NCBI GenBank assembly: GCA_902515355.1
Contig: CABXUA010000010.1
Coordinates: 1-33,805, forward strand
DNA: 33,805 nucleotides
DNA from: an uncultured Pelagibacteraceae bacterium
Lineage (GTDB): Bacteria > Pseudomonadota > Alphaproteobacteria > Pelagibacterales > Pelagibacteraceae
Direction: 5' to 3'
A model generated the notes under the pieces. The model was not told where the DNA came from, did not search any database, and saw nothing but the letters and a program-made list of their open reading frames with translations. Position numbers and translations under genes: made by a program. This document shows positions 16,556 to 25,247 of the stretch, one piece after another (the stretch's first letter is position 1; each line of letters begins with the position of its first letter).

Positions 16556-16806
16556 TTTTTACTTTTTTCCTTTTTTTCTTTTTTTTTAGTTTCTAAACTT
16601 TTAACATTTGATTGATGAATAAAGCTTTCTTTAGAAATTATTCCCCCTTTATTTTCTTTTGTAGGTTTTTGGTGTTTTTTAACAAGGTTTATAGATTTAA
16701 TTTTTACTAAGTTAGATTTTCTATTAATCTCTAAAATTTCCCCAGTTTTTCCCTTATCTTTACCTGCAATTATTTTAACCTGATTTCCTTTTTTTAAAAT
16801 AAGCAT
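16552..16806 (-). CDS. rplX: 50S ribosomal protein L24, short form
   Basis: L24 initiates large-subunit assembly and lies near the tunnel exit. The KOW motif is present (KGNQVKIIAGKDKGKTGEIL, about 6-25), followed by LVKKHQKPTKENKGGIISKE. After HQSNVKSL the protein turns into a tail of mostly Lys and Glu and stops at 84 residues, against about 100-105 usually. The customary C-terminal block (PKTGKPTRVGYK..., about 30 residues) is absent. The next gene overlaps the stop by 4 bp in the ordinary way, so I see no sign of a frameshift; this looks like a genuinely short L24. Confidence 0.92.
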   Translation of the reverse strand: MLILKKGNQVKIIAGKDKGKTGEILEINRKSNLVKIKSINLVKKHQKPTKENKGGIISKESFIHQSNVKSLETKKKEKKEKSKK

Positions 16807-17175
16807 TTATATTACCTCCGGTGCTAATGAAATTATTTTTGTATGGCCCTTTACCCTTAATTCTCTTGTAACAGGACCAAATATTCTTGTTCCTATAGGT
16901 TCACCTTTTTCATCTGTAAGTACTACTGCATTGCTATCAAATTGAACTTTTGATCCATCGTCCCTGAATATTTCTTTTTTTGTTCTTACAACGATAGCTT
17001 TATGAACTGATCCCTTTTTGACTTTACCCTTTGGAATAGCATCTTTTACACTAATAACTATTAAATCTCCGACACCTGCATATCTTCTTTTTGAACCTCC
17101 TAAGACTTTAATGCATTCGACTCTTCTAGCCCCAGTATTATCAGCTACCGTTAATTCAGTTTGTACTTGTATCAT
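16807..17175 (-). CDS. rplN: 50S ribosomal protein L14
   Basis: L14 forms intersubunit bridges with 16S rRNA and contacts L19. The length of 122 residues is exactly canonical. The start [20 protein letters not shown] and the later [20 protein letters not shown] and [13 protein letters not shown] are highly conserved. Its ATG overlaps the rpsQ stop by 4 bp, and rplX begins immediately after its stop. In E. coli a promoter separates this gene from rpsQ; here there is no room for one outside coding sequence. Confidence 0.98.
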   Translation of the reverse strand: MIQVQTELTVADNTGARRVECIKVLGGSKRRYAGVGDLIVISVKDAIPKGKVKKGSVHKAIVVRTKKEIFRDDGSKVQFDSNAVVLTDEKGEPIGTRIFGPVTRELRVKGHTKIISLAPEVI

Positions 17176-17402
17176 CTGTCAATTACTTCCCATGTTTTTT
17201 TTTTCGAAATTGGATTGCATTCAATAATTTCAACTATATCACCTTCTTTAAATTTATTTTTTTCATCGTGCGCATGATATTTTTTTGATCTAGAAATTAC
17301 CTTTGAATAAAAAGGGTGGACGAATTTTCTTTTTACTTCAACTACTATGGTCTTGTTATTTTTTGCACTTGTTACTTTTCCCTTTAAAACTTTTTTAGTC
17401 AT
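17172..17402 (-). CDS. rpsQ: 30S ribosomal protein S17
   Basis: OB-fold 16S rRNA-binding protein. The 76 residues show [21 protein letters not shown] and [20 protein letters not shown], including the conserved His-Asp-Glu segment, and end shortly after the core. It overlaps rpmC upstream and rplN downstream by 4 bp each, so translation is probably coupled. Confidence 0.96.
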   Translation of the reverse strand: MTKKVLKGKVTSAKNNKTIVVEVKRKFVHPFYSKVISRSKKYHAHDEKNKFKEGDIVEIIECNPISKKKTWEVIDR

Positions 17403-17596
17403 TTAACACCTTTGCTCTTTAAGTTTGAAAATAATCTTGCAATATTTCTCTTTATAAGGCTGTATTGAGCTGGATTTTCAACTTGACCATTGATTTTTTT
17501 AAATCTTAAATTAAATAAATCTTTTTTTAATGTCTGAATTTTCTTTTCAGCTTGATCTTTTGTCAGTTTTTTATCTTCTTTTTTTTTATTTTTCAT
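17399..17596 (-). CDS. rpmC: 50S ribosomal protein L29
   Basis: Small helical-hairpin protein at the tunnel exit that helps form the docking site for trigger factor and SRP with L23. The 65 residues have a Lys-rich first helix, then the signature [18 protein letters not shown] and the closing helix [12 protein letters not shown]. Its start lies within the last codons of rplP (11-bp overlap); no later ATG would keep the first helix. Confidence 0.95.
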   Translation of the reverse strand: MKNKKKEDKKLTKDQAEKKIQTLKKDLFNLRFKKINGQVENPAQYSLIKRNIARLFSNLKSKGVK

Positions 17597-18005
17597 TTCT
17601 TTGCCTTTTAATAAATTTAGTCTTAATAGGGAGTTTGGCTGAAGCTTTGTATAAAGCTATTCTAGCTACTTCTTCGCTAACTCCATCAACCTCAAAAATA
17701 ATTCGTCCTGGTTTTACTCTACAAGCATAATATTCTGGAGAACCCTTTCCTTTACCCATTCTTACTTCAGTAGGTTTTTTTGATACCGGTATATTAGGAA
17801 AAACTCGAGTCCAAACTTTTCCTGTTCTTTTCATATAACGGGTTAGCGCTACTCTGGCGGCCTCAATTTGTTTACCAATTATTCTTTCAGGTTGCATTGC
17901 TTTTAATCCAAACTCACCATAATTTAATATTGCTGCACGTGTTGAATTTCCGTGAATTCTTCCCTTAAATGCTTTTCTATATTTAGTTCTTGTTGGCTGT
18001 AACAT
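17586..18005 (-). CDS. rplP: 50S ribosomal protein L16
   Basis: L16 lies at the A-site side of the peptidyl transferase region and helps position tRNA. The length is 139 residues. The canonical beginning [19 protein letters not shown] fixes the start at 18005, although this overlaps the end of rpsC by 23 bp. The later [22 protein letters not shown] is the family signature, with the arginine whose equivalent in E. coli L16 is hydroxylated by YcfD. It overlaps rpmC by 11 bp. Confidence 0.97.
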   Translation of the reverse strand: MLQPTRTKYRKAFKGRIHGNSTRAAILNYGEFGLKAMQPERIIGKQIEAARVALTRYMKRTGKVWTRVFPNIPVSKKPTEVRMGKGKGSPEYYACRVKPGRIIFEVDGVSEEVARIALYKASAKLPIKTKFIKRQRNEK

Positions 18006-18672
18006 TTTTTTTAACTCTTTCTATTTTTTCTTTTTCAACATCTTTTTCAAATAACTCACCTTTATAAATCCATACTTTAACACCGATAATTCCATATGTT
18101 GTTAAAGCTTCTGCTTCTCCATAATCCAGATTAGCTCTTAATGTGTGTAAAGGTATACTTCCCTCTCTTAACCATTCAGTTCTAGCAATTTCATTACCAG
18201 CTAGTCTTCCGCTAACCATTACCTTAATCCCTTTAGCATTTAATCTCATAGCAGATTGCATAGCTCTTTTCATTGCCCTTCTATAAGCTATTCTCTTAAC
18301 TAATTGTTGGGCAATATTTTCGGCAACTAAATTTGAGTTTAATTCAGGTTTTTTAATTTCTTTTATATTTACTATCACCTCATTATCTGTAATTTTTGAT
18401 ATGTTTTTTTTAATTTTTTCAATATCAGCACCTTTTTTTCCTATAACGAATCCAGGTCTAGAAGTATGAATTGATACAGTGCATTTTTTTGATGATCGCT
18501 CTATAATAATCTCTGATACTCCAGAATTTATTATGTTTTTTTTTATATATTTTCTAATCTTAAAATCTTCTATAAGATATTTGCCAAATTCTTTCTTTTT
18601 AGCAAACCATATAGAATCCCAGCCTCTGTTTATTCCAAGTCTTAAACCAATTGGATTAACTTTTTGTCCCAT
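17983..18672 (-). CDS. rpsC: 30S ribosomal protein S3
   Basis: S3 lines the mRNA entry tunnel and takes part in helicase activity on mRNA. I start it at 18672 ([20 protein letters not shown], 229 residues), because a GAGGAAAAA Shine-Dalgarno lies just before that ATG and the seven residues added by an upstream ATG are not family-like. The KH domain has the [14 protein letters not shown] loop. The C-terminal domain includes [20 protein letters not shown] and [17 protein letters not shown]. It overlaps rplV by 17 bp and rplP by 23 bp. Confidence 0.97.
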   Translation of the reverse strand: MGQKVNPIGLRLGINRGWDSIWFAKKKEFGKYLIEDFKIRKYIKKNIINSGVSEIIIERSSKKCTVSIHTSRPGFVIGKKGADIEKIKKNISKITDNEVIVNIKEIKKPELNSNLVAENIAQQLVKRIAYRRAMKRAMQSAMRLNAKGIKVMVSGRLAGNEIARTEWLREGSIPLHTLRANLDYGEAEALTTYGIIGVKVWIYKGELFEKDVEKEKIERVKKNVTANKN

Positions 18673-19030
18673 CTTTTTCCTCTTTTTTTTCACCTAGTAT
18701 TATTGTTATTCTGCTAAAAGGCTTTTTAATACCGCTTGCTCTCCCTTTTGCTCTAGCTCTAAATCTTTTCATCACTAATGATTTTCCTACATATGCCTCT
18801 TTTACAAATAAATTATCAATGTCATACTGATAGTTATTTTCTGCATTTGCTATCGCAGATTTTATGGTCTTTTCAATATCAATCGCTATTTTTTTTCTCG
18901 TAAATTCTAAATCTCTTAAAGCAATATCAGCTTTTTTTCCTCTTATATAATCTAAAACAATTGCAATTTTTCTAGGGCTAGATCTTACATTTTTATTAAC
19001 TGCTTTTATTGAAATATTATTTTTTTGCAT
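18656..19030 (-). CDS. rplV: 50S ribosomal protein L22
   Basis: L22 has a globular domain at the surface and a long hairpin lining the peptide tunnel, where macrolide-resistance mutations occur in other species. The start is set at 19030 ([19 protein letters not shown], 124 residues), with AGGAAA five bases upstream. An ATG 39 bp further up would prefix a run of leucines that only reflects the rpsS frame. The hairpin segment [20 protein letters not shown] shows the conserved RARGR-type core. It overlaps rpsS by 14 bp and rpsC by 17 bp. Confidence 0.96.
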   Translation of the reverse strand: MQKNNISIKAVNKNVRSSPRKIAIVLDYIRGKKADIALRDLEFTRKKIAIDIEKTIKSAIANAENNYQYDIDNLFVKEAYVGKSLVMKRFRARAKGRASGIKKPFSRITIILGEKKEEKDGTKS

Positions 19031-19385
19031 TTGTATTTCCTGTTTCAGGTTTAGGAGTAGGAGTAGCACCTACAGACCCTGGTGCTGTTGCTGCTGGTTT
19101 AGAGGCTTCTGCTGCAGCTTTTTTATCTGCAGGTGTATGACCTTTAAATGTTCTAGTCGGAGCAAACTCACCTAATTTATGTCCTACCATTTCCTCAGAT
19201 ATTGTTATTGGAATAAATGATTTTCCATTATGAATTAAAAAACTTAATCCTACGAAATCAGGAATAATGGTTGAATCTCTTGACCAAGTCTTTATAGGTT
19301 TTTGATTTGTTTTATCTTTAATTTTGTCTATCTTTTTTAATAAACTTGGGTGCACGAATGGTCCCTTCCATATTGATCTTGTCAT
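19017..19385 (-). CDS. rpsS: 30S ribosomal protein S19 with Ala/Pro/Thr-rich C-terminal tail
   Basis: S19 sits on the 30S head with S13, and its C-terminal tail reaches towards the tRNAs in the decoding region. The core is canonical: [36 protein letters not shown], and [16 protein letters not shown] ending near residue 84. Most bacterial S19 stop at about 92 residues. This one continues to 122 with an Ala-, Pro-, Thr- and Gly-rich tail (residues 90-122) that is richer in G+C than the surrounding DNA. The frame is intact and the stop lies inside the start of rplV, so the tail is probably translated. The rplV Shine-Dalgarno sits inside its coding sequence. Confidence 0.96.
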   Translation of the reverse strand: MTRSIWKGPFVHPSLLKKIDKIKDKTNQKPIKTWSRDSTIIPDFVGLSFLIHNGKSFIPITISEEMVGHKLGEFAPTRTFKGHTPADKKAAAEASKPAATAPGSVGATPTPKPETGNTNAKK

Positions 19386-20218
19386 TATTGTTTCCTCTTT
19401 CTTCTTCTTGTGATTATTAATTTATCACTTCTCTGAGGTCGCCTAGTTTTTAATCCTTTAGCAGATTGTCCCCAAGGAGAAACGGGACTACGTCCGCCAG
19501 AAGTCTTACCTTCACCACCACCATGAGGGTGGTCTACAGGATTCATAGCTACTCCCCTAACTGAAGGTCTTTTTCCTCTCCATCTATTTCTACCAGCTTT
19601 ACCAATTTTAATATTTTTCTGATCTGGGTTTGAAACTACCCCAATTGTAGCAGTACAATTGTTTTTAACTTTTCTAGTTTCTCCTGAAGAAAGTTTGATA
19701 ATAGCATAATCACCATCATAGCCAGACAAAACAACTGAAGAACCAGCTGATCTTGCTAATTTTCCTCCATTTCCAGGAAGTAATTCTACGTTATGAACAG
19801 ATGTTCCAGGAGGTATGTTTTTTAATTCAAGATTATTTCCAATTTTAATTTTTGCATTTTTACCTGAGTCAATTTTATCTCCCACATTGAGATTTTGAGG
19901 ACAAATAATGTAACTTCTTACATTATCTTCGTATTTAATTAACGCTATATATGCAGTCCTGTTAGGATCATATTCAATTCTCTCTACAACTGCTGACATA
20001 TCTCTTTTTTTTCTTTTGAAATCAATAATTCTAAATCTATTTTTATGTCCTGCGCCTTTAGATCTAGAGGTAATTCTACCGTAATTATTTCTTCCACCTG
20101 TAGATTTTTTTCCAATAGTTAAAGATTTATAAGGTGCTCCTTTCCATAAGTTTCTTTTATCAACAATTACTGTTCCTCTATTTGATTTTGTATATGGTTT
20201 AAAAGTCTTCAAAGTCAT
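19385..20218 (-). CDS. rplB: 50S ribosomal protein L2
   Basis: One of the most conserved ribosomal proteins, needed for subunit association and peptidyl transferase function. The 277 residues include the RNA-binding core ([18 protein letters not shown] and [13 protein letters not shown]) and the C-terminal [20 protein letters not shown]. The latter contains the histidine region implicated in peptidyl transferase activity. It ends in a strongly basic ITRRRKRKQ. One base separates it from rplW and one base overlaps rpsS. Confidence 0.98.
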   Translation of the reverse strand: MTLKTFKPYTKSNRGTVIVDKRNLWKGAPYKSLTIGKKSTGGRNNYGRITSRSKGAGHKNRFRIIDFKRKKRDMSAVVERIEYDPNRTAYIALIKYEDNVRSYIICPQNLNVGDKIDSGKNAKIKIGNNLELKNIPPGTSVHNVELLPGNGGKLARSAGSSVVLSGYDGDYAIIKLSSGETRKVKNNCTATIGVVSNPDQKNIKIGKAGRNRWRGKRPSVRGVAMNPVDHPHGGGEGKTSGGRSPVSPWGQSAKGLKTRRPQRSDKLIITRRRKRKQ

Positions 20219-20219
20219 T

Positions 20220-20513
20220 CTATATTCCAGTTGTTAGATCAATGCTTTGACCTTTTTTTAATGTTACGATAGCTTTCTTGTAACCAGATTTTGTTGAAAG
20301 TTTTCCTTGTTTAAGTTTTTGTTTAGATCTTTTATTAATAATATTAACTTTGATAACACTAACTTTAAATATTTTTTCAATATTTTTTTTAATAGTTTTT
20401 TTAGTTGCATTTTTATTTACTTTAAAGACTGTTTTATTTTGTTCTGATAAAATAGTAGCTTTTTCAGTTATTACTGGAGATTTAATTGAGTCTATAAAAT
20501 TAATTTTTTTCAT
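20220..20513 (-). CDS. rplW: 50S ribosomal protein L23
   Basis: Tunnel-exit protein that docks trigger factor, SRP and SecYEG. The 97 residues carry [20 protein letters not shown] and the segment [20 protein letters not shown] in the region usually written VNTLNVKGK. Like others of the family it is Lys-rich. Its start lies 14 bp inside the end of rplD. Confidence 0.94.
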   Translation of the reverse strand: MKKINFIDSIKSPVITEKATILSEQNKTVFKVNKNATKKTIKKNIEKIFKVSVIKVNIINKRSKQKLKQGKLSTKSGYKKAIVTLKKGQSIDLTTGI

Positions 20514-21135
20514 TTAATATTTTACTTTCTATTTTTTTTATTGAACTTAAAGTTATAATTACATTTTTATACTTAAATAAATCATAAACGTTGGTGCCTT
20601 CATGATTGATAATCTTAACATTTTTTATATTTCTTGCTGATCTATTTATATTTTTTTCTGAATCTTTATCTGAAACGATTAGAGCGTTTGAAATGTTATT
20701 GCTTTCTAAAAAATTATTAAATTCTTTCGTTTTCTTAATTAATTTTTTTACGTCTGCCAAAATATGTAAATTTTTATCTATATTTTTTTTAGATAAAGTT
20801 TGAGCGAGTGCCAAACGTCTGACTTTTTTATTTATTTTTTTTACTTTATACACAGCGCCTTTTGGACCATGCGCAACACCTCCACCTACAAATAAAGGTG
20901 CTTTTCTACTTGAGTGTCGAGCACCTCCTGTACCTTTTTGAGCATAGATTTTTCTTGTAGAACCCTTTATTTCATTTCTTTGTTTTGTTTTCGCTGTTCT
21001 TGGCTTCATGTGGTTAAGTTGCCAGTCTATTACATACTTAATTAATTTATGATTTATCTTTAAATTTAAAACTTTATCTGAAATTTCTACTGTTTCAGAT
21101 TTAGTTCCTTCTATATTAAGTAATTTTAATTTCAT
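20500..21135 (-). CDS. rplD: 50S ribosomal protein L4
   Basis: L4 binds 23S rRNA with a loop reaching the peptide tunnel constriction, and in E. coli also represses the S10 operon at transcription and translation level. The 211 residues carry the tunnel loop KGSTRKIYAQKGTGGARHSS and the motif GPKGAVYKVKKINKKVRRLA. No S10 leader exists here because rpsJ follows fusA after 3 bp, so the E. coli type of L4 autoregulation has no obvious target in this window. Spacing to rplC is 2 bp. Confidence 0.96.
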   Translation of the reverse strand: MKLKLLNIEGTKSETVEISDKVLNLKINHKLIKYVIDWQLNHMKPRTAKTKQRNEIKGSTRKIYAQKGTGGARHSSRKAPLFVGGGVAHGPKGAVYKVKKINKKVRRLALAQTLSKKNIDKNLHILADVKKLIKKTKEFNNFLESNNISNALIVSDKDSEKNINRSARNIKNVKIINHEGTNVYDLFKYKNVIITLSSIKKIESKILNEKN

Positions 21136-21137
21136 TA

Positions 21138-21845
21138 TTATTTCTTCTTTCCTTTAGCTGCCTCAATTTTTTTAGCCTTGAAATCAATTTTTTCTGTTAA
21201 AGTTTTTCTTTTAACGTTTTTGACAGACTCTTTTAAAAATACAGTTGAATTTTTTGATCCTGGTATTGATCCTTTAAGATAAATAAGATTGTTTTCAATA
21301 TCAGATTTAACAATTTCTAAATTTAACAAAGTTCTAAATTTATCTCCCATGTGTCCTGCCATTTTCTTTCCTTTAAATACTTTTCCAGGATCTTGGTTTT
21401 GACCAGTTGAACCATGTGCTCTATGTGAAACTGAAACACCATGAGAAGCTCTTAGTCCTGAAAAGTTCCATCTTTTCATTCCTCCTGCAAATCCTTTACC
21501 TATTGTCTTAGACCTTACGTCTACAAATTTCTTATCTTTAAGAATTTCAAGTCCAAACTCATTTCCCTCTTTAAATTTTTCTACTTCGTTTATTCTATAT
21601 TCTTTCAATATCTTTTTTGCTTCGGTATTTTTTTTGGTAAAGTAACCCTTCATTTGTTTAGTAAGTTTGGAATTCTTTAATTTAAAAAAACCTACTTTGA
21701 TTGCATTATAACCTCGTGTCTCTTTTTTTATTATGTCCAAAACTCTGCCCTTTTCTATTTTTATTACAGTTACAGGAACAGATTGCCCTCCTTTAATAAA
21801 CTCTCTGGTCATTCCTAATTTTGTTCCTATCAATCCTAATGTCAT
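21138..21845 (-). CDS. rplC: 50S ribosomal protein L3
   Basis: Early assembly protein whose loop reaches the peptidyl transferase centre. The 235 residues start MTLGLIGTKLGMTREF and contain the central loop HGSTGQNQDPGKVFKGKKMA, with the glutamine that PrmB methylates in E. coli L3. A C-terminal tail of about 20 Lys-rich residues extends beyond the E. coli form, as in several alphaproteobacteria. Three bases separate it from rpsJ. Confidence 0.96.
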   Translation of the reverse strand: MTLGLIGTKLGMTREFIKGGQSVPVTVIKIEKGRVLDIIKKETRGYNAIKVGFFKLKNSKLTKQMKGYFTKKNTEAKKILKEYRINEVEKFKEGNEFGLEILKDKKFVDVRSKTIGKGFAGGMKRWNFSGLRASHGVSVSHRAHGSTGQNQDPGKVFKGKKMAGHMGDKFRTLLNLEIVKSDIENNLIYLKGSIPGSKNSTVFLKESVKNVKRKTLTEKIDFKAKKIEAAKGKKK

Positions 21846-21848
21846 AAT

Positions 21849-22157
21849 TTAAATCTTTATTTCGATATCAACACCAGATGCTAAGTCTAATTTCATCAAA
21901 GCTTCAACTGTTTGAGGTGTCGGTTCAATTATATCTATTAATCTTTTATGTGTTCTAGACTCAAATTGTTCTCTGCTTTTCTTATCGATATGAGGAGACC
22001 TTAGAACCGTATACTTTTCTATTCTCGTAGGCAAAGGTATAGGACCTTTTACTTGGGCTCCAGTTCTTTTCGCCGTGTTAACAATTTCCTCGGTAGATAG
22101 ATCGAGAATTTTATTATCGTAGGCTTTTAAATGTATTCTAATATTTTGTTTATCCAT
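21849..22157 (-). CDS. rpsJ: 30S ribosomal protein S10 (NusE)
   Basis: S10 belongs to the 30S head and, bound to NusB, acts in transcription antitermination and in coupling RNA polymerase to the ribosome through NusG. The 102 residues carry [36 protein letters not shown] and [18 protein letters not shown], all standard. It begins only 3 bp after the fusA stop. In many bacteria tuf stands between these two genes, and an S10-operon promoter precedes rpsJ; both are absent here. Confidence 0.98.
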   Translation of the reverse strand: MDKQNIRIHLKAYDNKILDLSTEEIVNTAKRTGAQVKGPIPLPTRIEKYTVLRSPHIDKKSREQFESRTHKRLIDIIEPTPQTVEALMKLDLASGVDIEIKI

Positions 22158-22160
22158 AAA

Positions 22161-24236
22161 TTAAGCTAATTTTTTAGTTACCTCGTCTTGAACATTCTGG
22201 GGAACTTTTTCATAATGACTAAATTGCATAGTGTATTGGGCTCTTCCTTGAGTAGATGATCGTAAATTATTAATATATCCAAACATATTTGCTAAAGGAA
22301 CAGTAGCTGAGATGGCGGTAGCATTACCTCTTGGCTCCGTGGCACCAACTTGACCTCTTCTACTATTTAAATCACCTATCACATCGCCCATAAAATCTTC
22401 GGGTGTCACTACTTCAACTTTCATTACAGGTTCTAATAATTTTAATGTAGCTTTTTGACAAGCTTCTCTAAAACACATTCTAGATGCTATTTCAAAAGCC
22501 AATACACTTGAATCGACATCATGATGTAATCCATCAAGAATTGTAACTTTGTAATCTATCAGAGGAAATCCTGCCAATATTCCACTATCTGCCACACTTT
22601 CCACACCTTTTTCAACTCCAGGAATAAATTCTTTTGGTATAGCTCCACCTTTAATTTTATTTTCTACTTCTCTTCCTTTGCCTGGTTCTAATGGTTCCAC
22701 ATTAAGAGTTACTTTGGCGAACTGTCCTGCACCTCCGCTTTGTTTTTTGTGTATATAGGTTACTTCAGTAGATCCAAGTATTGTTTCTCTATATGCTACC
22801 TGTGGAGCGCCTATATTTGCTTCAACTTTAAATTCTCTTTTCATTCTATCAACAATAATATCTAAATGAAGCTCGCCCATCCCCTTTATAATAGTTTGAC
22901 CAGACTCCTCATCAGATGAAACTCTAAATGATGGGTCTTCTTTTGCTAATCTACCAAGTGCTTCTCCCATTTTTTCTTGATCAGCTTTTGTTTTAGGCTC
23001 TACGGCTATTTCTATAACTGGATCTGGGAATTCCATTGGTTCTAACAACACAGGTTTTTTTTCATCGCATAAAGTATGTCCTGTAATTGTATATTTGAGA
23101 CCTGCTAAGGCTACTATATCACCCGCATTTGCCTCTTTTATATCTTCTCTACTGTTTGCGTGCATTAATAACATTCTGCCAACTCTCTCTGATTTTTCTT
23201 TAGATGAATTATATATAGAAGTTCCAGCTTTAATTGTTCCAGAATATACTCTGATAAATGTTAGGGAGCCAACGAATGGATCATTTGCTACTTTAAATGC
23301 CAAAGCAGAAAAAGGCTCACTATTATTAAATTTCATCTCAACTTTTTCATCAGATCCTAACTTTGTACCCTCTATTGATCCAAGGTCAGTCGGGCTAGGC
23401 AAAAAATCTACTACGGCATCTAAAAGTGGTTGAACACCCTTGTTTTTAAATGCTGAACCGGTTGTAATTGGAACAAAATTAAATCCTAATGTTCCTTTTC
23501 TTATACATTTAATAAGATCTGACTCTGAAACTTCTTTTCCGTTAAGGTATTCCTCCATTAATTTTTCATCTTGCTCTACCGCAGTTTCAACAAGTTCTTT
23601 TCTATATTTTTTTGATATTTCTTTTAAATCTTCTGGTATCTCAACTAACTCAAATTCTGCTCCCAATTTTTCGTCTTTCCATAAAATAGCTTTCATCTTA
23701 ACTAAATCTACTACTCCCTTTAATTCTGACTCAGCTCCAACCGGGATTTGTAAAACTAAAGGCTTGCAACCAAGTCTGTCTTTTATCATGTCTACGCATC
23801 TAAAAAAATCAGCACCAGTTCTGTCTAATTTGTTTACAAAACAAATTCGAGGCACTTTATATTTATCTGCTTGACGCCAAACAGTTTCTGATTGTGGTTC
23901 AACACCAGCAACACCATCAAATACTGCAACAGCTCCATCTAGTACTTTTAGAGATCTTTCAACCTCTATAGTGAAGTCTACATGTCCAGGAGTGTCTATA
24001 ATATTTATTCTATGATCTTTCCAAAAACATGTTGTGGCTGCCGAAGTTATAGTTATACCCCTTTCTTGCTCTTGTTCCATCCAATCCATAGTTGCGGCAC
24101 CATCATGAACTTCCCCGATCTTATGACTTTTACCTGTATAATATAAAATTCTTTCAGTCGTAGTTGTTTTGCCGGCATCAATGTGCGCCATGATTCCTAT
24201 GTTTCTGTATTTATCTAAAGAGTAAGATTTAGCCAT
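22161..24236 (-). CDS. fusA: translation elongation factor G
   Basis: Ribosomal translocase GTPase. I chose ATG 24236 ([19 protein letters not shown], 691 residues), which fits the family start; an ATG four codons upstream would overlap the rpsG stop. G motifs are [16 protein letters not shown] (G1), [11 protein letters not shown] (switch I), DTPGHVDFT (G3) and NKLDRTGAD (G4). Domains II to V follow, with [10 protein letters not shown] in domain III and [20 protein letters not shown] near the end. The gene starts 5 bp after rpsG with no good Shine-Dalgarno, suggesting coupled translation. Confidence 0.98.
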   Translation of the reverse strand: MAKSYSLDKYRNIGIMAHIDAGKTTTTERILYYTGKSHKIGEVHDGAATMDWMEQEQERGITITSAATTCFWKDHRINIIDTPGHVDFTIEVERSLKVLDGAVAVFDGVAGVEPQSETVWRQADKYKVPRICFVNKLDRTGADFFRCVDMIKDRLGCKPLVLQIPVGAESELKGVVDLVKMKAILWKDEKLGAEFELVEIPEDLKEISKKYRKELVETAVEQDEKLMEEYLNGKEVSESDLIKCIRKGTLGFNFVPITTGSAFKNKGVQPLLDAVVDFLPSPTDLGSIEGTKLGSDEKVEMKFNNSEPFSALAFKVANDPFVGSLTFIRVYSGTIKAGTSIYNSSKEKSERVGRMLLMHANSREDIKEANAGDIVALAGLKYTITGHTLCDEKKPVLLEPMEFPDPVIEIAVEPKTKADQEKMGEALGRLAKEDPSFRVSSDEESGQTIIKGMGELHLDIIVDRMKREFKVEANIGAPQVAYRETILGSTEVTYIHKKQSGGAGQFAKVTLNVEPLEPGKGREVENKIKGGAIPKEFIPGVEKGVESVADSGILAGFPLIDYKVTILDGLHHDVDSSVLAFEIASRMCFREACQKATLKLLEPVMKVEVVTPEDFMGDVIGDLNSRRGQVGATEPRGNATAISATVPLANMFGYINNLRSSTQGRAQYTMQFSHYEKVPQNVQDEVTKKLA

Positions 24237-24241
24237 AAAAA

Positions 24242-24712
24242 TTACCATCTAAAATGGGCGAACGCTTTGTTTGACTCGGCCATTTTGTGTGTATCCTCTC
24301 TTTTTTTTATTGCTGATCCTTTGTTTTGAGAAGCATCTAATAATTCATAATACAATTTTTCTGACATAGTTTTGTTTTTTCTTTTTCTTGTGGCATCTAT
24401 TAACCATCTTAGAGCTAATGCTTGAGATCTGCTTGTTTTCACCTCTACTGGGACTTGGTAGGTTGCCCCTCCTACTCTTCTTGATCTTACTTCTAAATTT
24501 GGTTTGACGTTACTAATTGCTGTATTAAATATTTTAATTGGATCTTGTTTGTTTTTTTCCTCAATTTTTTTTAGTGCAGAATATAAAATCTTTTCAGCAG
24601 TAGATCTGTTACCATCGTACATTATTGAATTAATGAATTTTGATATAATCACTGATCCATATTTTGGATCAGGGTATATCTTTCTAATAGGTGCTTTTCT
24701 TTTTCTTGACAT
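24242..24712 (-). CDS. rpsG: 30S ribosomal protein S7
   Basis: Primary assembly protein of the 30S head that lies at the E site; in E. coli it represses the str operon by binding the rpsL-rpsG intergenic RNA. Here that gap is only 8 bp, so the E. coli regulatory site cannot be present in the same form. The 156 residues include the usual start [34 protein letters not shown] and the terminal [20 protein letters not shown] are also present. Confidence 0.98.
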   Translation of the reverse strand: MSRKRKAPIRKIYPDPKYGSVIISKFINSIMYDGNRSTAEKILYSALKKIEEKNKQDPIKIFNTAISNVKPNLEVRSRRVGGATYQVPVEVKTSRSQALALRWLIDATRKRKNKTMSEKLYYELLDASQNKGSAIKKREDTHKMAESNKAFAHFRW

Positions 24713-24720
24713 TATATATA

Positions 24721-25092
24721 TTATTTTGGTTTTTTTGTTCCGTACAGAGATCTTCTTTTTTTTCTTGCTGCAACGCCTTGTGTGTCTAAATTTCCTCTTA
24801 AGATGTGATAACGAACTCCTGGTAGGTCTTTGACTCGACCTCCTCTAATAAGAACAACTGAATGTTCTTGTAAATTATGTCCTTCTCCTGGAATATATGC
24901 TGTCACTTCAAAGCCATTGGATAATCTTACTCTTGCAACTTTTCTAAGAGCGGAATTAGGTTTTTTTGGTGTGGTAGTATAAACTTTAACGCACACTCCT
25001 CGCTTTAATGGCTGCTTCTCTAAAGCAGGTACTTTATTCCTTACTAAAGGTTTAGCCCGAGGTTTTTTTAATAACTGGTTTATAGTTGGCAT
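24721..25092 (-). CDS. rpsL: 30S ribosomal protein S12
   Basis: Decoding-centre protein. The 123 residues start [12 protein letters not shown] and contain [17 protein letters not shown], with Lys43, whose mutation gives streptomycin resistance elsewhere; this copy looks wild type. [17 protein letters not shown] holds the second streptomycin-related lysine and the aspartate methylthiolated by RimO. It heads an rpsL-rpsG-fusA group and is preceded by the longest gap in the window. I see no Shine-Dalgarno in the 20 bases before the ATG. Confidence 0.98.
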   Translation of the reverse strand: MPTINQLLKKPRAKPLVRNKVPALEKQPLKRGVCVKVYTTTPKKPNSALRKVARVRLSNGFEVTAYIPGEGHNLQEHSVVLIRGGRVKDLPGVRYHILRGNLDTQGVAARKKRRSLYGTKKPK

Positions 25093-25100
25093 ATAATATT

Positions 25101-25208
25101 TTGAAGTGGAAATTTAAGGCAAACCCTGAATTTTTTTAAGTTAGTGTTTAAGGCTTAATAACGCCCTACTTCCAACTATCAAAATTGCGCTAAACTAACA
25201 TTGAAGTG
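25101..25208. repeat. two pairs of 8-bp direct repeats in the rpsL leader
   Basis: On the plus strand ttgaagtg occurs at 25101-25108 and exactly 100 bp away at 25201-25208. The octamer tttaaggc occurs at 25113-25120 and 25147-25154. One ttgaagtg copy falls in the spacer of the candidate promoter and the other lies just before the rpsL start. Octamers in AT-rich DNA can repeat by chance, so function is unproven. Confidence 0.4.
25149..25168 (-). promoter_or_regulatory. hairpin in the rpsL leader
   Basis: The minus-strand RNA reads UAGGGC - GUUAUUAA - GCCUUA, a six-pair stem with one G-U pair and an eight-base loop. It lies about 57 bases upstream of the rpsL ATG, inside the predicted untranslated leader. 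No T-tract follows, so it is not an intrinsic terminator; an RNA-protein binding site or stability element is possible. Confidence 0.35.
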
Positions 25209-25219
25209 ACAAAAGTCAA
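25192..25219 (-). promoter_or_regulatory. candidate rpsL promoter with extended -10
   Basis: On the minus strand TTGACT (25214-25219) is followed after 16 bp by TAGTTT (25192-25197). The -10 itself is weak, but it is preceded by TGT, giving the TGn of an extended -10 element. The same TTGACT hexamer and 16-bp spacer occur in the rpsM promoter candidate. It would separate str-S10-spc transcription from rpoBC. Confidence 0.5.
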
Positions 25220-25247
25220 TAACTAATAGGTTAAAAAAGCTAGGAAA

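Larger units (their letters stand above)
25093..25247 (-). other. 155-bp rpoC-rpsL intergenic leader
   Basis: The longest non-coding stretch in the window. Read on the minus strand it contains a T6 run shortly after the rpoC stop (25233-25238) without a good hairpin before it, and a candidate promoter (25192-25219). A hairpin (25149-25168) and two pairs of 8-bp direct repeats follow. A transcript starting near 25185 would have about 90 nt of untranslated leader, in contrast to nearly zero leader or spacer elsewhere. I see no open frame in it that looks like a gene. Confidence 0.6.

Noticed and set aside
16552-16620. L24 as a frameshifted pseudogene
   Set aside because: The KOW core is intact, the Lys/Glu tail is in frame, and the stop has a normal 4-bp overlap with rplE.
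24237-24248. Upstream fusA start giving four extra residues
   Set aside because: It overlaps the rpsG stop, and the downstream start MAKSYS fits EF-G N termini better.
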